In this document: positions 33,249 to 42,518 of the stretch, one piece after another | Numbering within the stretch: position 1 is the first letter of the stretch | Layout of the letters: each line of letters begins with the position of its first letter | Assembly (NCBI GenBank): GCA_020438485.1 | Contig: JAGQUM010000031.1 | Coordinates: forward strand, 1 to 64,000 | Reading direction: 5' to 3' | Source of the DNA: Thermoleophilia bacterium | GTDB taxonomy: Bacteria > Actinomycetota > Thermoleophilia > Miltoncostaeales > Miltoncostaeaceae | DNA: 64,000 nucleotides | Program-made: the position numbers and the translations under genes | The notes under the pieces: generated by a model | What the model was told of the DNA's origin: nothing | The model's database searches: none | The model's input: the letters and a program-made list of their open reading frames with translations, nothing else

Positions 33249-33635
33249 GTGACGCCCACGACCGTCGAGCAGAACGCCGCCCCGGCCATCAACGGCCACG
33301 CGGCCCCGCAGGCCGAGGTCCCCGCGCCGCCCCCTCCCCCCGCCGCCGAGTCGCCGGCGGGCCCGTCGCTGACCGCCCAGGCCCTCCAGCACGCCCGGAC
33401 CCTCGCGACCCGGGCGCCGTCCATCGCGGACGACGTCGTCGGGCACCGCCGCCTGTCGACCCGCGAGTGGCTGGTGCGGGCGTCGTTCGCCCTGTTCGCG
33501 CTCGTCGTGCTGGGCGTCGTCGTGTTCAGCGCCCTGGGCCTCATGGCGCCCGTGGAGGCCCTCGTGGTGCTGTCCCCCGTCACCGCCATGGTCGGGATGA
33601 TCGTCGGCGTCTTCCTGGGGGCCGACGACCGCTGA
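33249..33635 (+). CDS. Small proline-rich two-helix membrane protein
   Basis: 128 residues: a low-complexity Ala/Pro-rich N-terminal half (with a run of prolines), a short basic stretch, then two hydrophobic helices (about residues 78-98 and 103-122) and an acidic end. No family recognised. GTG 33249 has GGTGGAG about 8 nt upstream; an in-frame ATG at 33186 would add 21 residues and is the alternative. It lies 10 bp before the convergent LysR gene. Confidence 0.6.
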   Translation: MTPTTVEQNAAPAINGHAAPQAEVPAPPPPPAAESPAGPSLTAQALQHARTLATRAPSIADDVVGHRRLSTREWLVRASFALFALVVLGVVVFSALGLMAPVEALVVLSPVTAMVGMIVGVFLGADDR

Positions 33636-33645
33636 CCCCGGGGCG

Positions 33646-34578
33646 TCACGCCCCGCCGAGGACCGCGGGCGTCCCGTCCCCCCAACCCGCACGCTCGGCC
33701 GCGATGCGGACCTCCGCCGCGGCCCGCGCGCCCGTGTCCGACGCGCCCCGCTCAGGGGTGACCAGGCACAGCGTGATGTGCGCGTCCGGGCCCTCCACGG
33801 GGACGGCCACGACGCCCTCCCACGCCAGCGACCCGCTGGATGCCGGACCGAGAAACAGGTGCTCGGGGTGCCGCCTCAGGTGCGCCAGCAGCGGCTCGCG
33901 GCTCTCCTGCGCGGTCAGCACGTCCACCTGCGCGGCAAACCCCCGACGGGCGCAGAGGCGCCCCGGCAGCGCGTGAAACCCGGGGGCGAGTTCCTCGGAC
34001 ACCACGAGGATGGTGTGGCCCCGCAGGTCGTCGATGGCGACGGCCGGCCGGCCGGCCAGTGCGTGTCCGACGGCCGCGAACGCGGCCAGCGGCTCCCGGC
34101 GGATCACCTCCGACCGCAGCCCGGGTGCCCCGTCGAACTCCCTCACCAGCGCGAGGTCCGCCGCGCCGGTCCGCACGTCGTCCGCGGCCTGCGCGCACCA
34201 GCGCATCCGGGCGTCGACATCCGCAAGCCCCGCACCCTCCAGGTGGTCGAGGATGACCGGCAGTGCCTCGTACGCGACGCTGGCGGTGTAGGCCACGCGC
34301 GGCCGTGACCCGGCGCGCGCCGCGCGGGCGCGCCCCAGAGCGCGCTCCAGGTCGGCGAACACCGCCGCCAGGTCCTCGTGCAGGGCGCGGCCGGCGGCCG
34401 TCAGCTCCACCGAGCGGCTGGTGCGTCGCACCAGCGGAACCCCGAGCGATTGCTCGAGCTGCCGGATCTGGACGCTCAGCGCGGGCTGCGAGACGTGCAG
34501 CCCCTCCGCGGCCCTCGTGAAGCTGAGGCGTTCGGCGACGGCCGCGAAGTAGCGCAGCTGCCTGAGCGTCACGTCCAT
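33646..34578 (-). CDS. LysR-family transcriptional regulator
   Basis: A 310-residue regulator. The N-terminal winged helix MDVTLRQLRYFAAVAERLSF...AAEGLHVSQPALSVQIRQLE is followed by the two-subdomain effector region. It is divergent from the methyltransferase/monooxygenase pair, the classical arrangement in which a LysR protein controls the facing genes and itself. ATG 34578 has no SD but TAGCCT lies 6 nt upstream. The effector is unknown. Confidence 0.92.
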   Translation of the reverse strand: MDVTLRQLRYFAAVAERLSFTRAAEGLHVSQPALSVQIRQLEQSLGVPLVRRTSRSVELTAAGRALHEDLAAVFADLERALGRARAARAGSRPRVAYTASVAYEALPVILDHLEGAGLADVDARMRWCAQAADDVRTGAADLALVREFDGAPGLRSEVIRREPLAAFAAVGHALAGRPAVAIDDLRGHTILVVSEELAPGFHALPGRLCARRGFAAQVDVLTAQESREPLLAHLRRHPEHLFLGPASSGSLAWEGVVAVPVEGPDAHITLCLVTPERGASDTGARAAAEVRIAAERAGWGDGTPAVLGGA

Positions 34579-34584
34579 AAGGCA

Positions 34585-34599
34585 AGGCTATCGATCGAT
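34585..34599 (-). promoter_or_regulatory. LysR promoter (-10 TAGCCT) and adjoining palindrome
   Basis: TAGCCT (34585-34590, minus) is 6 nt before the LysR start. The 10-bp palindrome ATCGATCGAT (34590-34599) touches it and is a candidate autoregulatory LysR contact, though no clear T-N11-A box was resolved. Confidence 0.45.
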
Positions 34600-34611
34600 G
34601 GCGCATCCGTC

Positions 34612-34641
34612 TTGGACGTCCGCGTCCGCCGCACGTAGCGT
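34612..34641 (+). promoter_or_regulatory. Promoter of the methyltransferase gene
   Basis: TTGGAC (34612-34617), an 18-base spacer and TAGCGT (34636-34641) form a plausible housekeeping promoter. The resulting leader of about 26 nt carries GAGGTGA before the ATG at 34675. Confidence 0.5.
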
Positions 34642-34674
34642 CGGGCCACGACCGCGACGACGAGGTGACACACC

Positions 34675-35496
34675 ATGGGTTCCCGCCCCACCGGCATCGA
34701 CTACTCGGACATCCACCGCATCGACAGCCCCGCCAACCGGGCGCTGCGCGCGACCATCTGGGCCAAGGGGGACGACCTCGGCCAGCAGTCCTTCGCCACG
34801 CCGCGCTACTTCGACTTCATCGCCGCGCGGCTGGGCATGGGGCCCGGCATGCGCGTGCTCGACCTCGGCAGCGGCTCCGGCGGCCCGGCCGTGTACATCG
34901 CCGACCGCACGGGGTGCCGCCTGACGGGTCTGGAGGTGAACGAGGTCGGCGTGGAGGTGTCACGGTCGGTGGCGCAGAAGGCGGGCCTGGAAGATCGGGT
35001 CGACTTCGTGCTGGCCGACGGCATGGACATGCCGTTCGACGACGCGACGTTCGACGCCGTCTACAGCATGAACGTGATGAACGTCTTCCCGGACAAGGTC
35101 GCCCTGTTTCGCGAGGTGCGGCGCGTGCTGCGCCCCGGCGGCGTCTGGGCGTTCCTGTCGGGGACGTTCGAGTTCGGCCCCGGCGACGAGGAGGCCCGGC
35201 GGCTGTATGAGGCCGGCTACGCGATCCCCCAGTACACCGACGACCTCGCCGGCTACAAGCGCAAGCTGGCCGAGGCGGGGTTCGTGGTGGACGAGGTGAC
35301 CGAGTACATCAGCGACTACCGGGCCACGATCGCGCGCTGGTTGGACGGCTGGCGCGCCCACCGCGACGCCATCGCCGCCGAGCAGGGCGCCGACCAGACC
35401 GACCACCACATCGCGTACTTCGTGGCGTACCTGCGGATGATCGACGAGGGGAAGGCGTCGAACCACCTCGTGATCTCGCACCGCCCCGAGAACTGA
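34675..35496 (+). CDS. SAM-dependent methyltransferase (UbiE/class I)
   Basis: A 273-residue class I methyltransferase. Motif I is VLDLGSGSGG at about residues 62-71, followed by the acidic GLEVNE and the motif II/III area DGMDMPFDDATFDAVYSM. The C-terminal region is a helical lid. The overall pattern resembles small-molecule N- or C-methyltransferases of the UbiE/glycine-betaine type; the substrate is not deducible. It has a proper SD (GAGGTGA), unlike many neighbours. Divergent from the LysR regulator and followed after 32 bp by an FAD monooxygenase. Confidence 0.88.
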   Translation: MGSRPTGIDYSDIHRIDSPANRALRATIWAKGDDLGQQSFATPRYFDFIAARLGMGPGMRVLDLGSGSGGPAVYIADRTGCRLTGLEVNEVGVEVSRSVAQKAGLEDRVDFVLADGMDMPFDDATFDAVYSMNVMNVFPDKVALFREVRRVLRPGGVWAFLSGTFEFGPGDEEARRLYEAGYAIPQYTDDLAGYKRKLAEAGFVVDEVTEYISDYRATIARWLDGWRAHRDAIAAEQGADQTDHHIAYFVAYLRMIDEGKASNHLVISHRPEN

Positions 35497-35515
35497 ACGC
35501 GGCGCCCGAAGCCGG

Positions 35516-35521
35516 TACTCT
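35516..35521 (+). promoter_or_regulatory. -10 box (TACTCT) for a leaderless FAD-monooxygenase mRNA
   Basis: The box is exactly 7 nt before GTG 35529 with no SD, so this gene can be expressed independently of the methyltransferase upstream. Confidence 0.5.
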
Positions 35522-35528
35522 CGCCCCC

Positions 35529-36551
35529 GTGGACGTTGTCGTGGTCGGCGGGGGCATGGCGGGGCTCGTGCTGGCGCGCGGGCTGATGCTGCGCGGCCTG
35601 CGCCCCGTGGTGCTGGAGCGGGCCCCGGCCGACGCCACCATCCCGGGCCCGATCATGCTGCCGTTCCAGGCCTACGACCCCCTGGCCGAGATCGGCCTGC
35701 TCGACGCGATCCGCGCCCGGGGCCTCGACATCCCCCCGTTCCAGCGCGGCACGCCCGTCGCCGTCGGCGTGGGCCGCCAGATCGTCCTCGACGCCCTCCG
35801 CGAGGGGGTCGACGTACGCCACGGCGCCGAGGTGGTCGACCTGGCCCGCGACGGCGACCGGGTGGTCGGCTGCGTCATCCGCACCGCCGGCGGGGACGCC
35901 CAGACGCTACCCAGTGACCTGATGGTGGGCGCCGACGGGGCGCGCTCCACCGTCCGCGGGCTGGCGGGCTTCGACGCCGACGTGTTCGCGTTCGACACGG
36001 CCCAGCTGTCGTGGCGCAGCCCCGTGGTGCCCCGCGAGCCGTTCGGCATCCACTTCCTGCCCGACGGCCGTCAGGTGACCGTCGTGGGCTGGCCCGGCGG
36101 CGCGGCGGGCGGCTGGCAGATACCCCGCCTCGAGGGCGGCGCGCACGAGGCGACGGCCGCCGGATTCGACGAGTTCCGGCGCCGGTTCGCCTCGCTCGTG
36201 CCCATCGCCGCCGAACCGCTCGCCGCGATCGGTCCGGCCGACTGGTTCTACCGCGAGGCGCTGGGGGTGCGCTGCGACCGGTGGTGGCGTCCCGGCGTGG
36301 CGCTGATCGGCGAGGCGCTGCACGCCATGAACCCCGAGGCGGGCATCGGTTCCGGCCTGGGGATGGGTGACGCGCAGGCCCTCGCCGTGGCCGTGGCGCG
36401 GAACCCGGGGGACGCCGACGCCGCGTGCCGCGACTGGGAGCACTGGCGGCGCCCCGCCCTCGCGCCGTACCTGGCCATCGGCAGCGAGGGCGTGCGGGTG
36501 GTGCGCGGCGGCGAGCCGCGCCCCGAGGAGATCTGGCCGCCGGCCCCCTAG
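35529..36551 (+). CDS. FAD-dependent monooxygenase (PHBH-like)
   Basis: A 340-residue flavoprotein hydroxylase of the group A type. It has N-terminal VVVGGGMAGLVLARGLMLRG (dinucleotide-binding), central VGADGARSTVRGLAGF (DG motif) and GVALIGEALHAMNPEAGIGSGLGMGDAQALA (GD motif and flavin ribityl contacts). It probably oxidises an aromatic or quinone-like compound. Together with the methyltransferase it may form a small modification pathway under LysR control; that is inference. Its stop shares the CTAG at 36548-36551 with the convergent EcsC gene. Confidence 0.88.
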   Translation: MDVVVVGGGMAGLVLARGLMLRGLRPVVLERAPADATIPGPIMLPFQAYDPLAEIGLLDAIRARGLDIPPFQRGTPVAVGVGRQIVLDALREGVDVRHGAEVVDLARDGDRVVGCVIRTAGGDAQTLPSDLMVGADGARSTVRGLAGFDADVFAFDTAQLSWRSPVVPREPFGIHFLPDGRQVTVVGWPGGAAGGWQIPRLEGGAHEATAAGFDEFRRRFASLVPIAAEPLAAIGPADWFYREALGVRCDRWWRPGVALIGEALHAMNPEAGIGSGLGMGDAQALAVAVARNPGDADAACRDWEHWRRPALAPYLAIGSEGVRVVRGGEPRPEEIWPPAP

Positions 36552-37279
36552 GCGGCCCGCTGCGTCGGTGGCGTGGCCGGCAGCTGCGGGAATTCCTTGC
36601 GCGCCTGGTCGGCGATCTTCTTCATCAGGTACGCGTCGAGGCCCGCGCCCACGAGGCCTCCGACGATCGGGATGCCCTTACCCAGGCGGGTGAGGAACCG
36701 CTGCCCCACGCCCTTCAGCAGCCGGAAGGCGATGGCCTTGTTGACCATCATGAGCGCCCCGGGGGGGAGCTTGCGCAGCGCGAACGTCGTGATGCGGCCC
36801 ATGCCCGTCGTGATGCCCGCCTTGCCCAGCACCTCGTCGGCACGCTGGCCCGCCAGGGTCAGCAGCACCGCCGTGCGCACCTGCGGCTCGTTGACGTCGT
36901 AGCCGCGCAGGGAGGCGATGGCGCCCACCATGCGCGTGGCCTGGGCGTAGAACTCCACGACGTTCACGGGAACCGCGACGGGCATCGTCACGAACCCGCC
37001 GATGCTGGTCGCGAACCCGCCGACACCACCGCCCCGCACGCCCCTCGCGACGACCTTGTCGACCGCTTTCTCGACGTCCCCGGCCTCCCTCAACGCCCGG
37101 GCCGCGGTCTCGGCGGCCGAGTCGATGGGCCCGGCTCCGTCGATGCCCGTCCCCAGAAGCATCTGGACGAGCTTGTTGATGGCGCCGTCGTCGAGCGTCC
37201 CGTCCTTCGCGGCCTCCAGGGCGGACTTCGTGTTCTTGGCGGCCTTGCCGCCCGGTCTCAGCAGGTCGAGGAGCCCCAT
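36548..37279 (-). CDS. EcsC-family protein
   Basis: A 243-residue protein. The central segment GFATSIGGFVTMPVAVPVNVVEFYAQATRMVGAIASLRGYD and the C-terminal KGIPIVGGLVGAGLDAYLMKKIADQA are characteristic of the EcsC family, membrane-associated proteins of unclear role first named from a Bacillus protease-secretion locus. ATG 37279 (MGLLDLL) is chosen; an ATG slightly upstream is possible, with GGAGG lying between the two. The stop shares CTAG with the convergent monooxygenase. Confidence 0.82.
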   Translation of the reverse strand: MGLLDLLRPGGKAAKNTKSALEAAKDGTLDDGAINKLVQMLLGTGIDGAGPIDSAAETAARALREAGDVEKAVDKVVARGVRGGGVGGFATSIGGFVTMPVAVPVNVVEFYAQATRMVGAIASLRGYDVNEPQVRTAVLLTLAGQRADEVLGKAGITTGMGRITTFALRKLPPGALMMVNKAIAFRLLKGVGQRFLTRLGKGIPIVGGLVGAGLDAYLMKKIADQARKEFPQLPATPPTQRAA

Positions 37280-37412
37280 GGCGTCGTTCCCGTCCTCCAT
37301 CTCGTGGTCACGTCCTGGAACATGTACCCGTTGCGCCGGCAGCACCACTCACACGCAGGCGGACGTCGCCCGCGCATGCGAGAAGGCCACTCGCCCCGTC
37401 GCCTGCGTCTTG

Positions 37413-39479
37413 TCAGTGCGCGGCGACCGGCGCCCACCACCGCCGCGACGCGTCGCGCAGGGTGTTCGACCCGCAGTGAATCTCGCCGTCCCCGTTGTGG
37501 TAGATCACGACATCGTCGATGTCCTCCACCGACATCCCCGCCGCCGCGTAACGGGCGCGCACGGCTTCGGCGAACACGTCCACGCCTCCGATCCTCGGCC
37601 CGAACTGGGTGGGGCCGACGACACGCGTGGCGCTCCAGACGATGCTGTTGACCGGGCCGGGGATGAAGCTCACGAGGCCCGGCTGCGGCAGCTTTCCGCT
37701 TTCGAGCAGGCGCAGCGCCTGCCGGTATCGGCTCCGCGTCGTCGTCTGCTGCGCCGCGGGCAACCGCGCGAAGCCGGGCTCGGAGAGCACCTGGAGCATT
37801 TCGCGCCGAAGGTCCTCGGGGGTGCGTGGGTCCTCCGACCGGAACAGCGTGGGCACGCGGATGACGTCGGCGTCGGTGATGCCCACGGACCGCTTGAGGA
37901 GCGTGAGGCTGGCCGCGATCCGCCGGGCGGCGAATCGGTTGCGCTCGCGCAGCCGGGCGCTTGCGACGGCCTCGGCGACGGTCATGTCTTCGGGCATCGA
38001 GGCCCGCGGCTCCGGGCCATCCGCCCCGGGCGCCGCCGTATTCCTGCGCCCCGCACCCCCGGACAGGGCCGCCCCCGGAGCGTACTCGGGATGACGCATC
38101 ACGGGCTGTGCGCCGCCCCCCGCCGCGTTCACACGTTCCAGCAGTGCCATCGCGCCGTCCGGATCGGCCACGATCACCTTCCAGCCCCGAGCCGTGCCGG
38201 GTGCGGGCACGAACTGCATGAACTCGTCCACGTGTCCCACCGCGAGCCAGCCCGTGTCGACCAGCAACGGGGTCTGCATCCCCTGGGCCCTCAGCATGCG
38301 CAGCACGCGTGGCGAGGGCAGGGTCTGCTGGCCCATCCGGCCCATGACGATGCGGCCGGCGGGGTGGTTGCGCCCCGCGTGCCGGTACGGCGGGATGGTC
38401 TCCAGGTTGCCCATGGAGTCGAGCGTGGAGTCGTTGACCGTGCCGCCCATGCGCACCACGCCGAGGTCGCGACCCGCCATCCGGTAGAGGTAGCGCTGGG
38501 CCGGGCGGTCCTGGTCGGAGCGCAGCATCAGCCGGATCACGTGCGGCCTGCCACCCGGACCGGGCATCGACGCATACATCGGCTCGAAGTAGTCCTGGGC
38601 CCACGGATCACCGGCGTCCAGCACCGTGACACCCTCGGCCAGCGGATGGCGGCGCTGCGCAGCCGCGAACCACGCGGTGGTCCTGGCCGCCGCCGCGCGC
38701 AGCTTTGCGTTCAGCGCGGCGCGTGTGGCCGCCGTCTCCTCGGCGAGCAGCGCGGTGTTGGCGTTCTTCTCGCCCGACGGGGAGATGACCAGCCGTCGTG
38801 CCGCCTGTGTGTGGTCGTGCGTCAGCAGCGGGGCCACGCGCAGCACGACCGAGTCGGAGCTCCCGGCCGAAATGAGCGTGAGCCGGACCGTGCCGTCCCA
38901 GCGTCGAGCGTCGCGGACGATGTCGGTCGCCTCGATGCCCAGAACCACCCCGCGACGCATCTGCGCGGAGGTCAGCCGTCCCCGGAACGGCACGTAACGG
39001 CCCGCGTCCCTGATGAACACGCGCACGCGCCCGCGGCCTCGGCCCTGCGCGAGAAGCGCTCCCCCGCCCGAGGCGGGCGCGGACGGCGCGACAACGAGGG
39101 GCGCGAGGTCCTGAACGTCGGCCGCGCCGTTCACGCGCGCGTCGCGGGCGTCGTTACAGCCGTCGAGGCGGCGGTCGAGCACGCGTCCGCGTGCGTAGAG
39201 GACGCGGACGATCTGCTCGGTGCGCAGCAGCGCGTCGGTGCGGCGCGCGACCGCGGCGTACGTCGCCCGGCAGCGCCCGGAATCGTCGTCGAGGTTCGGC
39301 AGCATCAGGGCGCCACGCATGGGCGTCGCGATGTGCTCGCTGGCGTTGTCGGCCACCGTCACGCGACCGTCGCGGTTGGCGTCGACGCGCAGGTCGACGC
39401 TGCCGGCGGCGGGCGCCGTGGCCGCGAACGTCGCGATGGCGGCGATGGAGATGGCGAGGGGAAGGCGGCGGGTGTTCAT
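37413..39479 (-). CDS. Secreted protein-arginine deiminase (vertebrate PAD type)
   Basis: A 688-residue exported protein predicted to convert peptidyl-arginine to citrulline. A signal peptide covers about residues 1-25. It is followed by a PAD_M-like calcium domain (VDANRDGRV near 32-40, then RGALMLPNLDDD) and a C-terminal PAD catalytic domain. The catalytic set is present: D296 (in DPWAQDYFEPMY), H416 and D418 (GHVDEF), C669 (GEIHCGSNTLR). These correspond to D350, H471, D473 and C645 of human PAD4. It is longer than vertebrate PADs between H416 and C669 because of an inserted region around residues 445-500. It is unrelated to the Porphyromonas enzyme. ATG 39491 is an alternative start. Confidence 0.9.
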   Translation of the reverse strand: MNTRRLPLAISIAAIATFAATAPAAGSVDLRVDANRDGRVTVADNASEHIATPMRGALMLPNLDDDSGRCRATYAAVARRTDALLRTEQIVRVLYARGRVLDRRLDGCNDARDARVNGAADVQDLAPLVVAPSAPASGGGALLAQGRGRGRVRVFIRDAGRYVPFRGRLTSAQMRRGVVLGIEATDIVRDARRWDGTVRLTLISAGSSDSVVLRVAPLLTHDHTQAARRLVISPSGEKNANTALLAEETAATRAALNAKLRAAAARTTAWFAAAQRRHPLAEGVTVLDAGDPWAQDYFEPMYASMPGPGGRPHVIRLMLRSDQDRPAQRYLYRMAGRDLGVVRMGGTVNDSTLDSMGNLETIPPYRHAGRNHPAGRIVMGRMGQQTLPSPRVLRMLRAQGMQTPLLVDTGWLAVGHVDEFMQFVPAPGTARGWKVIVADPDGAMALLERVNAAGGGAQPVMRHPEYAPGAALSGGAGRRNTAAPGADGPEPRASMPEDMTVAEAVASARLRERNRFAARRIAASLTLLKRSVGITDADVIRVPTLFRSEDPRTPEDLRREMLQVLSEPGFARLPAAQQTTTRSRYRQALRLLESGKLPQPGLVSFIPGPVNSIVWSATRVVGPTQFGPRIGGVDVFAEAVRARYAAAGMSVEDIDDVVIYHNGDGEIHCGSNTLRDASRRWWAPVAAH

Positions 39480-39615
39480 GGCGTCCACCATGGAGGCGCC
39501 GCGTCACAGCTCCGCGACGAAACGGCCGCGGACTCGCCACGGCGAAGGGATCAACCGCGCGTGCACACGCCTTCCGCATCGTCGAGGCGCCCGGCATCGC
39601 CCCGCGGGCCACGCC

Positions 39616-41070
39616 CTATTCCCGCACCCGCTCCCGCAGAAGCTCCCCCACGCGCCCAGGGTCGGCGCGACCCTGGGTCGCCTTCATCGCCTGACCCACG
39701 AAGAAGCCGATGACCTTGTCCTTGCCATCGCGCAGCTGCTGCACCTGCGCGGGGTTGTCGGCGATGAGCCTGTCGACCAGCGCCTCCAACTCCCCTTCGT
39801 CGCTGATGGCGCCCAGGCCCTTGGCCTCGACGATCGCCCGCGGGTCCCCGCCGTTGGCGATGAGCTCCGCAAGCACGGCCTTCGCGTTGGGCATCGACAC
39901 CTCGCGGGCTTCGGCCATCGCGATGATCTCCCCCAGGGCCGCCGGGGTCACGTTCGACTCCCACGGCTCCTGGCCGCGCTCGCGCAGCTGGGCCCGCAGC
40001 TCGCCGCGCACCCAGTTGGCCGCCGACTTCGCGGGCGCTACCGCGGCGACCCGCTCGAAGTAGTCGCCCAGTTCGCGCGTCTCGGCCAGCACCTCAGCGT
40101 CCTCGAACGACAGGCCGCTGTCGGCCACCCAGCGCCGTCGCCGGTCAACCGGCGACTCGGGCAGCGATGCCCGCAGCTCCTCCACCCACGCCCTGTCAGG
40201 TGCGACTGACACCAGGTCGGGCTCGGGGAAGTAGCGGTAGTCGTGGGCCTCCTCCTTGCTGCGCAGGGAGTGGATCTCGCCGGTCACCGGGTCGTAGTGC
40301 AGTGTCTCCTGCGTGATGGTGCCACCGGCCTCCAGGATCGCCGTCTGGCGGGCAATCTCGGCCTGTATTCCGCGCTCGATGAACGTGAAGCTGTTCATGT
40401 TCTTGAGCTCGGTCTTGGTGCCCAGCCCGGTGCTGCCCGCGGGCCGGATACTGATGTTCGCGTCGGCCCGCATGGAGCCCTGCTCCATGTTGCCGTCGGT
40501 GATGCCCAGCTGCACCAGCGTAAGCCGGAGCTGACGCAGGAACGCGGCGGCGTCAGCCGCGTCTGACAGCTCGGGTTCCGTGACGATTTCGAGCAGGGGC
40601 GTGCCCCCGCGGTTGAAGTCGACGATGCTCTGCTCGGCCCCCGCCCGGCGGCCGTCACCGCCGACGTGGATGAGCTTCGCCGCGTCCTCCTCCAGGTGGG
40701 CGCGCGTGATGCCCAGTTCCTTCTCGCCGCCCTCCGTGAGGTACCGGAACCGCCCGGGCCCGCAGATGGGCTCGTCGAACTGGCTGATCTGGTACGCCTT
40801 GGGCAGGTCGGGATAGAAGTAGTTCTTGCGGTGGAACGTCGAGCGCTCGGGGATCTCGCAGCCCAGCGCGTGGCCCGCGATGATCGCCAGGCGCACGGCC
40901 TCGGCGTTGGTCACCGGCAGCGCACCGGGGTGGGCCAGGCACACCGGGCACGTGTGGACGTTGGGCTCGTCGCCGAAGCTCAGCGCGCAGCCGCAGAACA
41001 TCTTGGTGTTCGTGAGCAGCTGGGCGTGAATCTCGATGCCGATGACCGCCTCGTACGCGCGCGCGCTCAT
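39616..41070 (-). CDS. gatB: Asp-tRNA(Asn)/Glu-tRNA(Gln) amidotransferase subunit B
   Basis: tRNA-binding and kinase subunit of GatCAB, which amidates misacylated Glu-tRNA(Gln) or Asp-tRNA(Asn). The 484-residue protein has GIEIHAQLLTNTKMFCGC, HTCPVCLAHPGALPVTN (zinc-type cysteines), FHRKNYFYPDLPKAYQISQ and the C-terminal helical/YqeY-like tail. The ATG at 41070 overlaps the gatA stop as ATGA. It is last in gatC-gatA-gatB. Confidence 0.96.
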   Translation of the reverse strand: MSARAYEAVIGIEIHAQLLTNTKMFCGCALSFGDEPNVHTCPVCLAHPGALPVTNAEAVRLAIIAGHALGCEIPERSTFHRKNYFYPDLPKAYQISQFDEPICGPGRFRYLTEGGEKELGITRAHLEEDAAKLIHVGGDGRRAGAEQSIVDFNRGGTPLLEIVTEPELSDAADAAAFLRQLRLTLVQLGITDGNMEQGSMRADANISIRPAGSTGLGTKTELKNMNSFTFIERGIQAEIARQTAILEAGGTITQETLHYDPVTGEIHSLRSKEEAHDYRYFPEPDLVSVAPDRAWVEELRASLPESPVDRRRRWVADSGLSFEDAEVLAETRELGDYFERVAAVAPAKSAANWVRGELRAQLRERGQEPWESNVTPAALGEIIAMAEAREVSMPNAKAVLAELIANGGDPRAIVEAKGLGAISDEGELEALVDRLIADNPAQVQQLRDGKDKVIGFFVGQAMKATQGRADPGRVGELLRERVRE

Positions 41071-42518
41071 GCCGCGGCCTCCAGAGCCGGCGGGGCGGTG
41101 TCGAAGCCGATCGCCGCCTCCAGCGCGTGGGCGGCGTCGAACAACCGGTTCTCGCTGAACGCCGGACCCGACAGCTGCAGCCCCACGGGCATGCCGGCGT
41201 CGAGGCCGCACGGGATGGAGACGGACGGCAGCCCCGCCAGGCTGATCGGGATGGTGCACGTGTCCGACAGGTACATGTGCATCGGGTCGTCCGTGCGGGA
41301 CGCCAGCGGAAACGCCACGGACGGCGACGTCGGCGACGCGATCAGGTCGACGCTCTCGAACGCCCGGTCGAAGTCCTCCGCGATGCGGGTGCGCACGCGC
41401 TGCGCCTGCCCGTAGTACGCGTCGTAGTAGCCGCTGGCCAGCGCGAACGTGCCCAGCATGATGCGGCGCTTCACCTCGGCGCCGAAGCCCTCGGCGCGGG
41501 TGCGCTCGTAGTGCTCCGTGAGGTTGTCGGTGTCGGCCGACGAGTGGCCGTACCGGATGCCGTCGAAGCGGGCCAGGTTGGCCGAGCACTCGGCCGGGGC
41601 CAGGATGTAGTACGTGGACAGGCCGTGGCGGGAGTTCGGCAGCTCGACGGGCACGAGCGTCGCACCCAGGTGCTCGGCGCGGTCGAGCGCCTCGCGCACC
41701 GCGGCGCGGACTCCGTCGTCGGTGCCCTCGCCCATCAGCTCCTCCACCACGCCGATGCGGACGCCCGAAAGGTCAGTGGCGGTGGGCACGCAGACGGGCT
41801 CACGCAGGCCCACGCACGTGCTGTCCATGGGGTCGCGGCCCTCGATGTACGACAGCAGCAGCGCCGCGTCGGCGACGGTGCGGGCGAACGGGCCCACCTG
41901 GTCGAGCGACGACGCGAACGCGATGAGGCCGTACCGAGACACGGCGCCGTACGTGGGCTTCATCCCCACGATGCCGCACAGCGCGGCGGGCTGGCGGATG
42001 GAGCCGCCCGTGTCGGATCCCAGGGACCACGGGGCCTGGCGGGCCGCGACGGCCGACGCCGACCCGCCCGAGGACCCCCCGGGCACACGGCCCGTGTCCC
42101 ACGGGTTGAGCGTGGGCCCGTATGCCGAGTTCTCGGTGCTGGAGCCCATGGCGAACTCATCCATGTTCGTCTTGCCCACGACGATCGCGCCGGCCTCCTC
42201 CAGACGGGCCACGCACGTGGCGGTGTAGAGGGGCCGGAACCCCTCCAGCATCCTTGAACCCGACGTGGTGACCAGGTCCCTGGTCACCAGTGCGTCCTTG
42301 ACGGCGATCGGCACGCCGGCCAGGGGCGGCTTGTCGGCCATCGCATCGATCTCTCGAGCCCGTGCCCGGGCGGCGTCGGCGTTGAGCGCGAGGTAGCTGT
42401 TCCAGCGGTCGTCCTCGCAGCGGGCCAGATGGGCGTCGACCAGCTCGGCCGACGTCATCTCGCCCGCCCGGACGGCGGCGATCTGCTGCGTCGCGGTGAG
42501 ATCGGTGGGGGCGCTCAT
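41067..42518 (-). CDS. gatA: Asp-tRNA(Asn)/Glu-tRNA(Gln) amidotransferase subunit A
   Basis: Glutamine amidase subunit of GatCAB, releasing ammonia for transamidation. The 483-residue protein is an amidase-signature enzyme with the Lys-Ser-Ser triad: VAVKD (as PIAVKDALVT), then GGSSGGSASAVAARQAPWSLGSDTGGS. GKTNMDEFAMGSSTENSAYG is the GatA hallmark. Overlaps of 4 bp with gatC and gatB indicate coupled production of the three subunits. Confidence 0.96.
   Translation of the reverse strand: MSAPTDLTATQQIAAVRAGEMTSAELVDAHLARCEDDRWNSYLALNADAARARAREIDAMADKPPLAGVPIAVKDALVTRDLVTTSGSRMLEGFRPLYTATCVARLEEAGAIVVGKTNMDEFAMGSSTENSAYGPTLNPWDTGRVPGGSSGGSASAVAARQAPWSLGSDTGGSIRQPAALCGIVGMKPTYGAVSRYGLIAFASSLDQVGPFARTVADAALLLSYIEGRDPMDSTCVGLREPVCVPTATDLSGVRIGVVEELMGEGTDDGVRAAVREALDRAEHLGATLVPVELPNSRHGLSTYYILAPAECSANLARFDGIRYGHSSADTDNLTEHYERTRAEGFGAEVKRRIMLGTFALASGYYDAYYGQAQRVRTRIAEDFDRAFESVDLIASPTSPSVAFPLASRTDDPMHMYLSDTCTIPISLAGLPSVSIPCGLDAGMPVGLQLSGPAFSENRLFDAAHALEAAIGFDTAPPALEAAA

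Noticed and set aside
38626-38997. Plus-strand frame opposite the PAD gene
   Set aside because: Serine/alanine-rich antisense shadow. The minus-strand frame carries all the catalytic motifs.
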